A DNA stretch of 64,000 nt from Eonycteris spelaea (lineage: Eukaryota > Chordata > Mammalia > Chiroptera > Pteropodidae): contig PUFA01000315.1 of assembly GCA_003508835.1 (NCBI GenBank), positions 806,001 through 870,000 on the forward strand. The letters run 5' to 3'. The first letter of the stretch is position 1. Each line of letters begins with the position of its first letter. Below the pieces are notes generated by a model that saw nothing but the letters and a program-made list of their open reading frames with translations, searched no databases and had not been told where the DNA came from. Of the stretch, positions 1 through 12,545 are shown one piece after another. A program made the position numbers and the translations under genes.

Positions 1-789
1 TGCTCAAAGAAGAGTGGCTTCGCTATTCAACTTAACAGTATTTCAAAGAAATGTAATAAAAGTATTTACAAACTGTTATTTTACTACCTACTTTTCATAT
101 GAAGCACTTTGGGACATCTAGAAAAATTAGCTATTTCAAAAAAGTACTTAGCACTGTCAGCTACATATACAGTAGTAAGGAATAAAAAGCACCACAAAAG
201 GGTGGTTTTAATATAAATATGAGTCTACATATGTGTAGTTTGACATAGTAGCATTTTTCCTCTCCATGGCAGAATCATCTCTCAGGATTTCTTTTTGTCA
301 TTATGCTCCTGTGTGATACTGGGATATATATTTTTCTCCTCTGGTATTTATCATTATATATATTTTTATGAATCCAGGTAATGCATTAGCTTTTAGCTCC
401 CTTAAATGTGAATCGAGTATATTAGGGATTCTTTCTCCTCAGTTAACACACATCAATTCCTTCAGTTTTTAAATCAGCCTTTCCATGGCCTTGTGTTCCA
501 TCTTTTCTTTCTTAACCCTGTGATCAAATGTGACAGTCTCTTCTCGATAGTCTAATAATTCCATTTCTAGAAATCATTCTCAGAAGGAACTTATTTTGTG
601 TGATTAATTTTTTTCTTTTATTTTGACAGTATTTACAAACCAGGTGATTTTTAACTCTGCTTTATTATACATAGGTGACTTCTTTACATCTATAAGGCCT
701 AGATATAGAAAAAAACATTGACTTTTAAAAGGTTGGAGGATCAAGTTGAGAGCAGTTCTTTTCATATTATATACACGGGTCTTCTTCAA
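1..789. other. AT-rich flank, nothing assignable
   Basis: I see no recognisable repeat, RNA gene or credible coding frame. The sequence is AT-rich with short T and TA runs. The one open frame (604-789, minus) has no protein-like composition or supporting context. Confidence 0.6.
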
Positions 790-1262
790 AGATCAGTGAC
801 TCCTCGCAAGTGGTGGTGTGCACTTCCTGTTGGCCAAACCTTCCTTTTAATACTGTGATTCCCACTTCCCCACTGTTTTATCAGCTCTGGATACCTGCTG
901 GGCCATAGGCCTTTGCTCATCATTTTCAAGATGGGGTGGCATGTCATCTAGGTGGGACATAATCATCATCCAGATTCCCAGACCTGTGCGACTCCTGTCT
1001 TGAAGCAGCTGAGAGTTTCGCCACACCAATTTACCTTCTCAGCCTGAGACCTTCCTGGATTTCATGAGCGCTAATCTTCTTGTCTTGTCATATTGCCAAC
1101 ATCAGGTCCCAGAAAAGGTCATGGTGATCTTCTGTGCAGTGTGGTGGTGACCATGGAGGACTCAGTGGTGGCCATAGAGGGCCTGGTTCTACCCCAGTTC
1201 ACTGTCTGGCTGAAGGTGGGGTGCTTCTTACCTCACTCTCTCACTGAACTCATCTTCCTTTT
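790..1262. other. GC-richer unassigned block (possible old retrocopy or LTR)
   Basis: This block is visibly richer in G and C than both flanks and ends where an L1 3' fragment begins at about 1263. The minus strand has a 60-codon open frame (847-1029), and the plus strand one at 1093-1284 that runs into L1. Neither has a start context, splice sites or a family I recognise. Many TG/CA dinucleotides could be decayed CpG, as expected of an old methylated retrocopy or LTR. I could not name a parent gene. It could equally be unique DNA. Confidence 0.3.
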
Positions 1263-2645
1263 TTTGTTGTTGAAGTATAATTAACATAATTGTATATATA
1301 ATACACACAGTATGATATTTTGATATATATACACACATGGGGAAATGGTTACCACAATCAAGTGAACTCACATATCCATCACCTTACATAGTTACCTTTT
1401 CTAGAGATGTATGCTGAGAACACTTAGAATCTATTTTCTTAGCAAATTTCAAATATACAATATAGTAATATTTTTATGATTTCAGTTTTATTGAGGTATA
1501 ATTAACACAATTGTAAAATTAAGTGTACATGGTGGTGATTTGATGTAGGTGTACATTTTCAAAGGATTCCCCTCATTGTGTTAATCTATCACCTCACATA
1601 CTTTTTTCTCTTTTCGGCTTTGTTTTAGTGAGAACAGATGAGTTGTACTGTCTTAGCAAGTTTCTATCTATACAGTATTATCAACTATAGTCACCATGTT
1701 ATGCATTAGATTTTCAGGCCTTATTCATCTTATCACTGAAAATTTATACTCTTTAACCAACCTATTCCTGTTTCCCACCAGGCCCGGGCAACCACATCTC
1801 TACTCTCTGTTTCCATTAGTTTGACCTTAAAAAAAAAAAAATTGTTTAAAATGTTATAAATAATACCATAATACAATATTTGTCTTTCTCTATTTGGATT
1901 ATTTTCATTATACGCTAGTATAATGTCTTCCAGGTTCATCTATGTCTTCACAAATGGCAGGGTACTTTTCTTTTTTATGACTGACCAATATTTCATTGTG
2001 CGCATATACCACATTTTGTTTATTAATCTATCGGCTGATACTTAGGTACGCCCCATATCTTGGCTGTTATGAATAATGCTGCAACATACATGGGATGCAA
2101 ATCTCTCTTCAAGATACTGATTTAATTTTCTTTGGATATATCCTCAGAAGTCAGATTGCTGTATATGTTCAACTGATGGTAGTTCTCTTTTTAATTTTAT
2201 GAGGAACCTGACGTTACTACCAATTTACATTGCCATCAGCAGTGTATGAGGGTTCCCTTTTCTTCACACCCTTGCCAACATTCGTTATTACTTGTCTTTT
2301 TGATACTTGCCATCCTAAATAGATGTAAGGTGATATCTCATTGTGCTTTTGATTTGCATTTGCCTGATAATTAGTGATGCTGACCAACTTTTTGTATTGG
2401 CCATTGATATATCTTGTTTGGACAAATGTACTTTCAGGTCCTTTGTCCATTTTTAAAAATTAGATTATTTACATGTTTGCTATTGAGTTGGATGAGTTCC
2501 TTATATTTTTGCATATTCACCCATTATGAGATATATGGTTTACAAATATTTTCTAATTTCATTTGGTTGATTATTTTTCATTTGGTTTATTGTTCCTTTT
2601 TGTGCTATCTTTCTTTTTTAACAATCATGTTAGGCATGCAGACAT
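1263..2645 (-). mobile_element. Old L1 (L1M-type) fragment: 3' UTR and end of ORF2
   Basis: Reading the minus strand, this is the 3' end of an old LINE-1. The plus strand shows typical antisense L1 landmarks: a GTATAATTAACA-type 3' UTR segment at about 1272 and again at about 1495, the ORF2 C-terminal region from about 1920 (TTCATCTATGTCTTCACAAA), and the 'gctgttatgaataatgctgc' stretch near 2070. The minus frame 2217-2450 covers part of the ORF2/3' region with stops and frameshifts. Two successive 3' UTR-like segments suggest either two overlapping L1 insertions or a local duplication. It is 5' truncated where the younger L1 begins. The exact subfamily is not resolved. Confidence 0.75.
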
Positions 2646-2689
2646 CCATTTTAGTAGAGTTCTTCAAATAACAAACACATTAAAATGAA

Positions 2690-5145
2690 GATTGATTTAC
2701 ATTTTTGTTATTATGGTAACATTGGTTAATGCAATCCAGTAGGCTTCAGGTGTACGATTCGACAGTAAGGCATGTATAAATTGCATTTTGTGTTCCGCCC
2801 CCTGTTCGATTTCTTTCCGTCACCACATATTTGACCACTTTCACCACATCTACCTCCGCCTTCCCCTTCCCTACACCCATTGTCCATGCCCATGAGTCTC
2901 TGAATGTTTGTTCTGCTTGTTTGTTGCTTTTAGGTTTATATCCCAATATAAGTGATAGCATGCAGTTTTCAACTTTCTCTGTCTGGCTTATTTCTCTTAG
3001 TATGATTATCTCAAGTTCCATCCATGTTGTCATAAATGGCAGTATTTATCTCTTCTTATGGCTGAGTAATATTCCATTGTATATATGTATGACAGCTTAT
3101 TAATCCAGTCATCTATCGTAGGACACTTTGGCTTCTTCCACATCCTGGCCACTGTGAATAATGCTGTTATGAAAATCAGTGTGAAAATATCTATGTTTTC
3201 AAGTCTTTGGGGTAAACCCAGTAGAGGGATTGCTGGATCATATGGTAGATTAATTCTTAGTTTTCTGAGGAACCTCCTTACTGTTTTCCATAGTGGTTGT
3301 TCCAATGTGCAGTTCCACCTGCAGTGTATGAGGGTTTCTTTTTTCTCCACATCCTCTCTAACACTTGTTATTATTTGTCTTGTTGATTATAGCTATTCTA
3401 ACAAGTGTGAGGTGATATCTCATTGTGGTTTTGATTTGCATTTCTCTAATTGCTAGCAATGTTGAGCATCTTTTCATATATTTGTTAATCATTTATATGT
3501 CTATTTGGGAGAAGTGTCTTTTCAGATCCTTCATTTTTAAGTTGGATCTTTTTTTTTGTTATTATTGAGTTGTGTGAGTTCTTTGTATATTTTGGATTTT
3601 GCACCCTTATTGGAGGCATTGCTTGCAGATATATTTTTCCATTCGGATAGTTGTGTCTTTACCTTGCTGATGGTTTTTTATTTGCTGTGCAGAAGTTTTT
3701 CAGTTTGACATAGTCCCAGTCATTTATTTTTGCTTTACTTCCCTTGACTTTGAGATCAAATTCATAAAATTCTCTTTAAGTCCAAGGTCCATGAGTTTAG
3801 TTCCTATGTTTCCTTCTCTACAATTTATTGTTTCAGGTCTTATATTCAGGCCCTTAATCCATTTTGAGTTAATTTTGGTGTGAGGCGATAGACAACAGTC
3901 TAGTTTCATTCTTTTGCAGGTGGCTTTTCAGATTTTCCAGAACCATTTATTGAAGAGACTTTCCTTGCTTCACTGTATGTTTTTGGTTCTTTTGTTGAAA
4001 ATTATTTACCCATATAAATATGGGTTACTTCTGGACTCTTGATTCTGTTCCACTGATCTGTCTGTCTGTTTTGCTGCCAATATATGCTGTTTTGATTATG
4101 TCACTTTGTAGTATAACTTTGAAGTCAGGCAGGATGATGCTCTAGTCTTGTTCTTTTTCTCAGGATGGCTTTGGCAATTCGGGATCTTTTGTGCTTCCAT
4201 ACAAATCTGATGATTTTTTGTTCTATTTCTTTAAAAATGCTGATGGAATTTTGATGGGGATTGCATTAAATCTTTAGAATGCTTTAGGTAATAAGGTCAT
4301 TTTAACTATGTTGGTTCTTCCAATCTAAGAACACAGAATATCTTTCCATATTTTTGTATCTTCTTTGATTTCCTTTTAATAAGGTCTTATAGTTTTCATC
4401 ATATAAGGTCCTTCACATGTTTTGTTAATTTATTCCTAGGTATTTTATTCTTTTTGTTGCAATTGCAAAAGGAATTATTTTTTCCACTTCCTTTTCTGAT
4501 GCTTTATTATTAGAGTATAGAAACGCTATGGATTTTTGAACATTGATTTTTGTATCCAGAATCTTTGCTGTATTTACTTATTGTTTCTCGTAGTGTTTTG
4601 TGGAGTCTTCAGAGTTTTCTAAATAGAAAATCATGTCATCAGTGAACAGAAATATTTGACTTCTTCATTTCCTATTTGGATGCCTTTTATATTTTTCTCT
4701 TGCCTGATTGCATTCACTAGGACCTCCAATGTTATATTGATAACAGTGGCAATAGTAGACAACCTTGCCTTGCTCCTGATCTTAGAGGGAAAGGTTTTTA
4801 GTTTTCACCATTAAGTATTGCTGGTTAAGTTTGTCATATATGGCCTTTATTATGTTAAGGTACTTTCTTTCAATACTGATTTTGTTAAGGTTTTGATCAT
4901 AATTGGATGCTGTATCTTGTCGAAGGCTTTTTCTGCATCTATTGATATGATCATATGATTCTTATTTTTTAATTTGTTTATGTGGTGTATCACATTAATT
5001 GTTTTGTGTATGTTGAATCATCCCTGTGCCGCTGGGATGAAGCCCACTTGATCATGGGTGTATAATAATCTTTTTAACGTGTTGCTGTATTTGGTTCACT
5101 AGTATCTTATTTAGGATTTTTGCATCTGTGTTTGTGAGAGTCTTT
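2690..5145 (-). mobile_element. Younger L1, 5' truncated, inverted
   Basis: This roughly 2.4-kb LINE-1 on the minus strand carries the 3' UTR and the C-terminal half of ORF2, better preserved than the neighbouring L1 fragment. On the plus strand the antisense ORF2 order is clear: C-terminal region at about 3000-3350, middle at about 3400-4500, and reverse-transcriptase-domain region at about 4500-5140, where similarity stops. No poly(T) tract survives at the left (3') end near 2690, and I did not find a target-site duplication, so it is not very recent. The 3' region resembles laurasiatherian L1s, from memory. It lies against or within the older L1 at 1263-2645. Confidence 0.85.
2950..5140 (-). 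pseudogene. L1 ORF2 remnant (reverse transcriptase to C-terminus), broken
   Basis: This is the remains of the L1 ORF2 protein gene, which in intact elements encodes endonuclease and reverse transcriptase for target-primed retrotransposition. Only the part from the RT domain to the C-terminus is present, and the endonuclease is missing. The best frame (3030-3350, minus, 106 codons) includes the conserved L1 C-terminal motif YNPAIPLLG-like, here YDPAIPLLG, followed by a TMEYYSAI motif. A second frame (2746-3033, minus) continues the C-terminal end in a different register, so there is at least one frameshift. The part beyond 3350 is broken by stops. It cannot make a functional enzyme. Confidence 0.85.
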
Positions 5146-8100
5146 TTAGATTTTTCTGGTTATTCACAATCTTACACGAATGTTATGTGACTGAAGAAAG
5201 TGCTTAACACCTTGGAGAATTTCATTAAAAACTATTCATTTAAGAAAATACATTAATAAAAATTCATCAGAAAAATATGATATAATATAATCAAGCCTGA
5301 ACATGACATTTTGATAGTTTGTAAAATAAAACTTAGTGTCCCTAAAAATGTTATCCTGATGGCTTAATTTCTTGGTAGTTTCAGTTTAACTAAACCAAGG
5401 TTAAATGACTCATCAATTAAACTGTATGATCAATGTACCTGGAACACATTGGGCCATCCTACAGTATAGTTTTTAAGTTTTTTTTTTTATTAAGATTTTT
5501 TGAAAAAATACAGTATACTAGTGACATCTGAAGAATCTATATATTTGTCTTCAACAATCTTGCAGCATCAATGGTCAGCTAGCTATTTCAATTATACCAA
5601 AGACTTAACCAGCAGAAAGTGCAAAGGTTAGTTAGTCCTTGAATAATATCTAAGCTATCACCTTAATAGCAAACTTGTATTTAATGGAAGCTCAGAATAT
5701 ATATTTTTTTTATTATGGTTGAATACAACAAAGACAGTATTGGGGTGGCGATACGGAAAATAATTAGCAGTTTATTTTGTCCCAAGGCAAGTTTAGAGAT
5801 TGCTAAGATGGAGTAAATGTTGAGTACACAGAGGAAGAGCAGGTAAATCTCATAGGGAACACAAGGACTGCTCTCTAGAATGGATGACTCCTACCTCAGC
5901 AAATTTCCGGAAGGGTAGGAGAGGGTTAGATAGAGAGGGCAAATTTCTGGCTAAGAAGGCAGTTTGAGAAAGATTGGAGTGTCAGAAACAATTCCAGAAA
6001 CAGTAATATGTCTCTGGAGGTTAGAAAGAAGTATGCATATTGGGAATTGGCTGAAAAGTTTTTAAAAAATTAAAAATAAGTAAAAATAAAACTGTGATTT
6101 TGGCATTAACAACGTATAAACTAAATTCAGTTTGAAATGACAGAGAAGCATTTATTTAAAAAAGTAAAAGCTAAATTTTCAGCTATGATCATAACTATAA
6201 GAGAAGCATCTCCATTTTGGGGTGCCACAAAAATATAAAGCAATTACAATCACAAGCTTTAGATGTCAAAAACATTAGGGTAAGTGATGGATATTAGGAC
6301 CCTTTTGGAAACTCTGCTCTCCACAATTCAGCTTCTATTTAAAATGGGGCTCCTAGTGCTGTTCTGGAAATTTTAAAGGCAACACTTTTTATGCTGTGAA
6401 AATCTCATGACTGTCTTTGTCCTTTATTGACATTTTGTATATTGGGAGAAAGCACCCAAGGAAATCAGAGACCTCACTGATTTTCTGCACATCACAGAGT
6501 AATAAGTTGAGATTGTAGTTTGCTTTTATTCTTTTCAGACATAAGGGGAAACTGGCTGAAAGACATATTTTTGTTCACATGGTCTTAGAAGACATAGACA
6601 GCTATTATATTATTTATGGGTCATGACTTTTCTCCTTCTAAAATTGAAAAAATACTTCCATATAATATTGTCATTGTCTGCAATGAGTATGTATGTAAGG
6701 TGGAGGTGGCTACTTAACATTTGAAGTGTTATAATGAGAAATGCCTTACTGTAGAAGTTAAGAAATTACATAAACACTTCAAATATATAACCAAATCTAT
6801 GTAAGAGATGATTAACATAATTTCTAATTGGCAGAAATAAGCAGTGCTTTGGGTACATGGTTCCTACCGCTCCTGCATAAATGAGATATAAGTATCACAT
6901 AAGCTCCATACCAACATTGCGACCAAATCTTAAAATTCTAGAGCTTTCATTTGGTCCCTGCCTTTTCACTTTTCATAGAAAACTCTGTCATCTCACCTGA
7001 CTGCAATATCGATGGGTCCTGACATCAAATGTCTTTGTTTCCATATAGGGGCTGTTAGAGTCACAATATTACAATAATATCCCATTTGCTAACATTCCAT
7101 CGTTGCATACTTTATATTAACGTTTTATGCTTCTGGCACCTGCTTTTTTTACATTTTGTCTCTAATTGTTTTTTCTTAAGTTTTTGTCCATCTTAACTGC
7201 TGATGAAAATAAATATAAACAATAAGTAGGTGGTGTATTCTTTTCCTCTATAGCTTCAGAAAAGTACATCGTTTTTGGTATCACCAAATTCGTTCTCAAA
7301 AATGGTAAAATGACAATATCACAAAAGTGTTCATTGTATTCTTGGTTCATTATGGAGACTTTGAGTGAAGATGAATCATCAACCTCCTTTTTTTGTTGCT
7401 GTTGTTGTTGTTAAATAAAACCATCTTTGAAAATCTAATTTGTTACAAAAAAAAAAATCTGAAACGAAATCTGAAGATTTCAGAATTGTTGCTATGACCT
7501 ATGAAATATACACCAATAACTTCAAAAAATCTGATTTGTGATTTCATAAAGTGGTTTCTTAAGAATGTTTAAATTGATTTTTTTTTTTTTGTACTAGAAG
7601 CTATAGAATAATTTGTGAGGTTTTTTTTTAAAGCAGGAAAGAAATCCTTAGAATTTATTTTCTATTTGTGTTGAAGATCAAATAAATTCCATTCTTGGAT
7701 TTTTTTTATTCAAAGAGAGAGTTTGAGAAACTTTTCTCCTTAACTATATGGAGCATACTTTCAATACAAAGATCTAGTTGCAGTATCTGAGAACAAAAGT
7801 GAAGCTTTCTTTAATATAACAAAAGTAAGTTGTACAGTGATTGTATTTGTCAGAATTTGGTCTGCATTTCATATTCATTGAAACATACTGCCTGGCAGGA
7901 TGTGTAATGTTTGCATACCTAGAGTGGTCACATAATTCTCTGGGACAATTTTAACTTATATTTTTGTTCCAGCATAATTTAATAGCACCCCCTTTTACTC
8001 TCAAAATGTCTTTCTCTTTGGATGATAAATTATATGGTGATTGTATAGTTTCCACCACCTCCCTGCACACCCCACACACTCTACTAATCTCCGAGGCTTC

Positions 8101-8404
8101 TCAAGTATAACAAGGGAACATGATAAGTGTCGCATAAGCCAACTCTTGGTTTAAGTCTGTGTATAACCATGATAGTCCAGATCTTTGATGGATAGAAGAA
8201 CCAGAGGAAAAGATATTTCTTACTTTCTAATACAAGTTCCAGTTTACATTGGCTGTTCTTTGGTCAGGGTGGTTACCTCAGTTGGAAATAGTATATTATC
8301 CCAAGAAGATTAAATTTATTAAGCATGACCCATTCTCAGTGTCTAGTTTTACACTCCTCTCTATATAAACGAATTACTTTCCTTGAAGTGGCATGCAGCT
8401 ATGT
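5146..8404. other. AT-rich stretch without assignable features
   Basis: I see no gene or confidently named repeat. There are T-rich runs and a short TTG-type microsatellite near 7393-7412. Open frames here are short and have no protein-like character. Confidence 0.5.
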
Positions 8405-8650
8405 CATTGTCCTTTTTAATAATTTTTAAATGTCTCACCATTACCTTTATAATGAAGTCTAAAGTATTGAATATCATCACTAAAATTATTTAAATCTCTA
8501 AGGACACCCCTTTTCGTATTCAAATGTCTCAATGTCTTTTTAACATTCTCATTGGATTCATCCCCAAACACCCCAATACAGAATATGGCAAACTAATCTG
8601 TCAACTTTTCCCACAAACCTGTTCTTCCGTCTGTATTATTTTAGATGTTG
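8405..8650 (+). mobile_element. Probable L2 fragment
   Basis: The order of short motifs, including 'aatgaagtctaaagtattg' at about 8451 followed by C-rich clusters, resembles the 3' half of LINE-2, which typically has a 'cattgcctacaggataaag'-like lead and C-rich blocks. It is highly diverged, and the L2 tail (polyadenylation-like AATAAA plus TGAATG repeats) is not visible. Confidence 0.4.
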
Positions 8651-8889
8651 GCAACACTATTAACTCATACTCAAATATACGGTTGTTCTTCTTTCTTGTT
8701 GTTTTCTAAGGATATCTTACTATAATAACAAACTCCAAAGCGTATTAATTACTCAAACACGATAGACACTGGTTTCCCATTCAATGGTGCTATGAGTGGG
8801 TGGGACCATCTCTTCCAAGAAGAGATTTAGAAACCAGGCAGGGTTTCATTATCTTCTATTACCAGTTGAAAAAGAAAAGAACATGGATG

Positions 8890-9055
8890 ATCAGGTTATG
8901 GTAGGAGTGACATGGAATAGGATGTGTCACCTCTACTCATATTCTATCGACTAGAATTTAGTAACATGGTTTTACCAAAGTCATGAAGTCCAGCTGAGTG
9001 CCCAGGAAGAAAAGAAAATAGGTTTGGTAAAGAGCTGGCTAATAGTCATTGCCAT
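8890..9055 (+). repeat. Old mammalian interspersed repeat, family not named
   Basis: The segment containing 'gtgcccaggaagaaaagaaa' near 9000 followed by a GGTTTGGTAAAGAGCT-like stretch matches my memory of the end of an old mammalian repeat family. Similar material appears at about 58465, 60560, 61950 and 62330. I cannot give the family name with confidence. Confidence 0.35.
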
Positions 9056-9350
9056 ATTTTTCCATAATCACCACTTGCACATTACAATCTTTCACTCACA
9101 TCAATTTATTTCTTAAAATATTGTTAATTCTGTTTTCTCTCTAGCCTTACCAGTACTACCCATCATCATCTCTCCTCAAAAGTGGAACAATGATCTCATA
9201 AATCAAGCACTCTATAGTAAGTGTTCTAGTTAGCATGAATCTTCTCCAGAAAGCTTTGGCACAGCTAAACATACCTCTTTCTTCCTCCAAAGCAATCTAT
9301 GCAGGGTTTATGATGCAATATACAGTATCAAATTTAAAACATATATGTAT

Positions 9351-9391
9351 ATGTGTATACATATGTGTGTGTGTATACACACACACACACA
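9351..9391. repeat. (TG)n-TATA-(CA)n self-complementary microsatellite
   Basis: A TG run passes through a central TATA into a CA run, so the two halves are reverse complements, with about 15 bases of arm and no loop. The sequence could form a hairpin or cruciform, and the alternating purine-pyrimidine tracts could form Z-DNA under supercoiling. The structural statements are inference; the symmetry is directly visible. Confidence 0.85.
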
Positions 9392-11584
9392 TCCATCCTC
9401 TTTACTGCTCTATGAAATCTTCAAGAAGATTGATTTTTTTTAATTTCAGTGTCTTCAGTACCCTGTATAATTTTTGCACAGATAATATACAGTGCTTATT
9501 TTAATGGAGAAGGAATGAATGGGTTATTCTGCTGATATCACTACTCCTGGGAGGTATAAAAAAAAGAGTTTCTCATTAAAGTATATAGTTTGTGGATGTC
9601 GACTTACATTCTGAGTAAACTATTCAGTTCTTTTGTTTTTTGTCTTTCAACAACTGATCTTATTCCTTTTCCAAGCATTTTCTTTTTATCTTGCCTACCA
9701 GCCCAATAAGTTTTTCTTCTAGTCTTCAAAAAGAAAACTTGTTTGTCTTTTATGATATTTTCTCCACTGCCTTTGTTCAGGTCATTTCCAGGTTCCTAAT
9801 TCCTGAGTAATACGATATCTATAATTTTTATTTTAAAATATTCAAAATGGATATTCCCAAGGTATGTGTTGGTGTTTGAAGTTAGTCTCTAAGGGCATTC
9901 AGTTGGACTCATTGAATATATGCTCTAGGTGTTATCAATGAACTTTTAATTAGATCTAGAGGACATCTTGCAAGTGCTTCAACTCTCTTAACTGCAATCA
10001 CCATCAGAGAGTGTTTATGTTCATAACAAATGTTAGAAATAGCTAATAGCTTTTCATGAAGGAGTAGTGACATTAATTAACAGAAAGGGTATTAAATGAG
10101 ATTTTTACTGATGAAGTTATTAGATTGGATATACTATTGTAGTGCTCTTTTTTCTTGTACAAAAGAGTATAAAAACTGTCATCTATATTTTTAGGATGTA
10201 TCTCTAGGGTTGATCCATAAATGGTTGTATGATCCTGTTCCTAATGAGAAGGTTTCTTGATCTACAACTTAGAGTTGGCTGCATCTGATACTAGAATATT
10301 GTCACATTTGCCTCAGGGAAGCCTTCTATTTTTAATGTACACAAAGGAACAGAAAGCTTCAAGATTTCAGTGTATGACTTTTTTGTGTGTCCTAGTTGCC
10401 AATGAATGGTAGCATATGTGGTAAACTTTGGCAGAGATTTGCTTCTCTTAGGAGGGAGGTAATTCTTAACTATTTCCATTGGAAGCTCCCCATATTTAAG
10501 AGCGTGTAATATGCAAATTAAAGTAGACCAGTTTACTACACTAGGCATTGAAATTAATTATACTAGTCAATACTCAAGAATTGACTCTTTTCTTTTGTTT
10601 GTTTCTTCTTTGTCAACCTTTATTTAAGTTAAATAATAAGAATCCTAGCACCTTGAATGGAGAAGAGCTAGAGAAAAAAAGAAATACAAGCACACAAATT
10701 ACTGCTTAATTATTTAAAAATATAACCCTAATATAGATGTTTGCTGACTTAAATCTTATGAAGACAACCTCTATATTATCTATCTGCCAAGTAAAACATT
10801 TTAAATCTTTTTTATAAGAATAAAATAAAAGGTATATTAGCTTCTTATTCCATTCTCACCCCTCTCAATTCTTGTTTTTAATGGTTGGATGTCTAAATCT
10901 CTCTACTAGGTACCTTTAAAATCAGAAAAATATGTTTCTGAGGGATCTTTAATTTCTTTCCTCAGCATTCTGAGAGACATGTAATATGAGAGTGCTCTCA
11001 AACCTACAGTTCAGGTTTATGCACTGCAAGCATTGTGTCAACTATTGTTTTATACTTGGCCTCCTTTACACATTTACATTGCTTGCTTGGTCCCTGTAGA
11101 CATTTGATTAGCATACTCACTCTGGAAAGTTAGCAGGCATTTCAAATGTACTATAGTAATTTTAACCGTGAACTATTATTCAGTTTTAATTTAGAACAAA
11201 TGTGCACTAAACAACATAGGGAAGACTTGAGATTGGGAAAGTCACTGTCCTTAGGTACATGTATATCTATTGCAGGGAATTCTTTTAAATACTATTCTCA
11301 GAACTAAGGAAATTCTTCCCACACATTGAACTTCCCAGCTGGGAGTCCCATACACCCTGCCAGGCAACACAATATTTTTTTGTTATCATCGTTTTAATCT
11401 TGTATGCAAACATTCTGTTATGTAGTATTAGCAGTTCTTTCCTAATTTAGCAGAAGGTTCATGGTCTGTGATACTCCCATTAAATTTTAATATATAAACT
11501 GAGTAATCTCCTGCTGCTGTAGACATAGATTTAGATTTTTCATGCTTATTTCTGGTGCATGTGCTGCTAATGCACAAGAGGTAT
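9392..11584. other. AT-rich stretch without assignable features
   Basis: No gene or confident repeat was recognised. The minus frame at 10291-10548 (85 codons) has no identifiable family and no flanking splice or promoter signals I would trust. Confidence 0.5.
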
Positions 11585-11685
11585 GAAAAGGTTCAATTTC
11601 CTCATCTGTAAAATAAGGGTGATAGTATTAGATATCTTTAAGATCCCTTCAAACTCTAAAGTTTTATGATTCTAATAATGTAAGT
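11585..11685 (+). mobile_element. MIR-class (CORE-SINE) fragment
   Basis: The 'cctcatctgtaaaataaggg' motif near 11599 is the hallmark of the 3' part of mammalian-wide interspersed repeats. The following 'gatcccttcaaactctaaag' is typical of the related tails seen with this motif. The tRNA-like 5' end is not recognisable. Confidence 0.5.
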
Positions 11686-12105
11686 TTAAACCACATTAGT
11701 TAAGAGTAATAGTTTTTGTTAGCCTAGTCTGTGGCACAGTTTTCGTAAATGGCCTGCTTTGCTTAGAACAATTGACTTAAGTTCCTTTCTTACCCAAATT
11801 ACTTGAAGTGTGTTATTTTAACTCTCTAACTTGAAATTCCATTTCTTTGTAGAATATTGAAAGTATTATTTATATTGCAGCTGACCTTCCTTCTAGTAAG
11901 TAAGTTCTTGAAATATGATTTCTAATTCACCTTCAGCTCTTATGGTATATTGTTTGTCACTAGTAATGTTTAATAAAGCCTCTTAAGGAATGAATGAACA
12001 CATAACTTTTGTATCTCACATTACAATTTACAAAGTGCTCTCATTGTCTATTATCTAATTCAGAACTATGAAATGTTAAAGTGGAAGGGACATTGGAGTT
12101 TGTCC

Positions 12106-12306
12106 CAATGGTTCTCAACTGGGATGATTTGGGCTTCCAGTAGATTTTTTGCAAAATCTGAAGACGTTTTTCATTGTCCTAACTGAGGTGTGTTCTGGTA
12201 TCTAGTGGATAGAGACTGAGCATCTTACATAATTCACTGCACAGTCTCCACCAAGAAAGAATTATTGACCCAATTATGTCAAAAGCGCTGAGACTGAGAA
12301 ACTCTG
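12106..12306 (+). mobile_element. MER5A (non-autonomous hAT-Charlie DNA transposon)
   Basis: This is a near full-length MER5A-type MITE of about 200 bp. It starts with the inverted-terminal-repeat sequence CAATGGTTCTCAAC and ends with the complementary GAGACTGAGAAACTCTG, a decayed form of GTTGAGAAACCCTG. Internal landmarks occur in order: 'tctagtggatagagactgag' and 'agaaagaattattgacccaa'. It encodes no protein; elements like this were moved by a Charlie transposase supplied in trans. An 8-bp hAT target duplication is not clearly preserved. The flanks resemble MIR/L2-type sequence, so it probably inserted into an older repeat. Confidence 0.85.
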
Positions 12307-12424
12307 GCCCCTCATTTTATAAGTGAGACAACTGAAATACTAAGAATTAAACAAAAATTTTAAAGTAATCTTTAACTCCTTTGCTTTTGCCTAATAAGTT
12401 AATTTTCAGTAAATCTTTCAAAGG

Positions 12425-12545
12425 AGATGAGAATATTTTTTCTCATTTAATAAGTGAGAAAACTGGCGTCTTGGAAAAGTCATAGTCAATGTCACAAAAG
12501 TAACAGAACTGAGACTTATAACTACCACATGTCAGTCTATATATT
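12425..12545 (-). mobile_element. Probable MIR fragment (reverse orientation)
   Basis: On the plus strand a 'taagtgagaaaactgg' stretch is followed by a tract resembling the reverse complement of the MIR core (GAGGAAACTGAGGC ... GGTCACACAGCTAGTAAGTGG in consensus). The match is weak but in the right order. Confidence 0.4.

Noticed and set aside
3085..3456. 123-codon plus-strand open frame, among the longest in the window
   Set aside because: It is the antisense of the L1 ORF2 C-terminal region and has no independent gene features.
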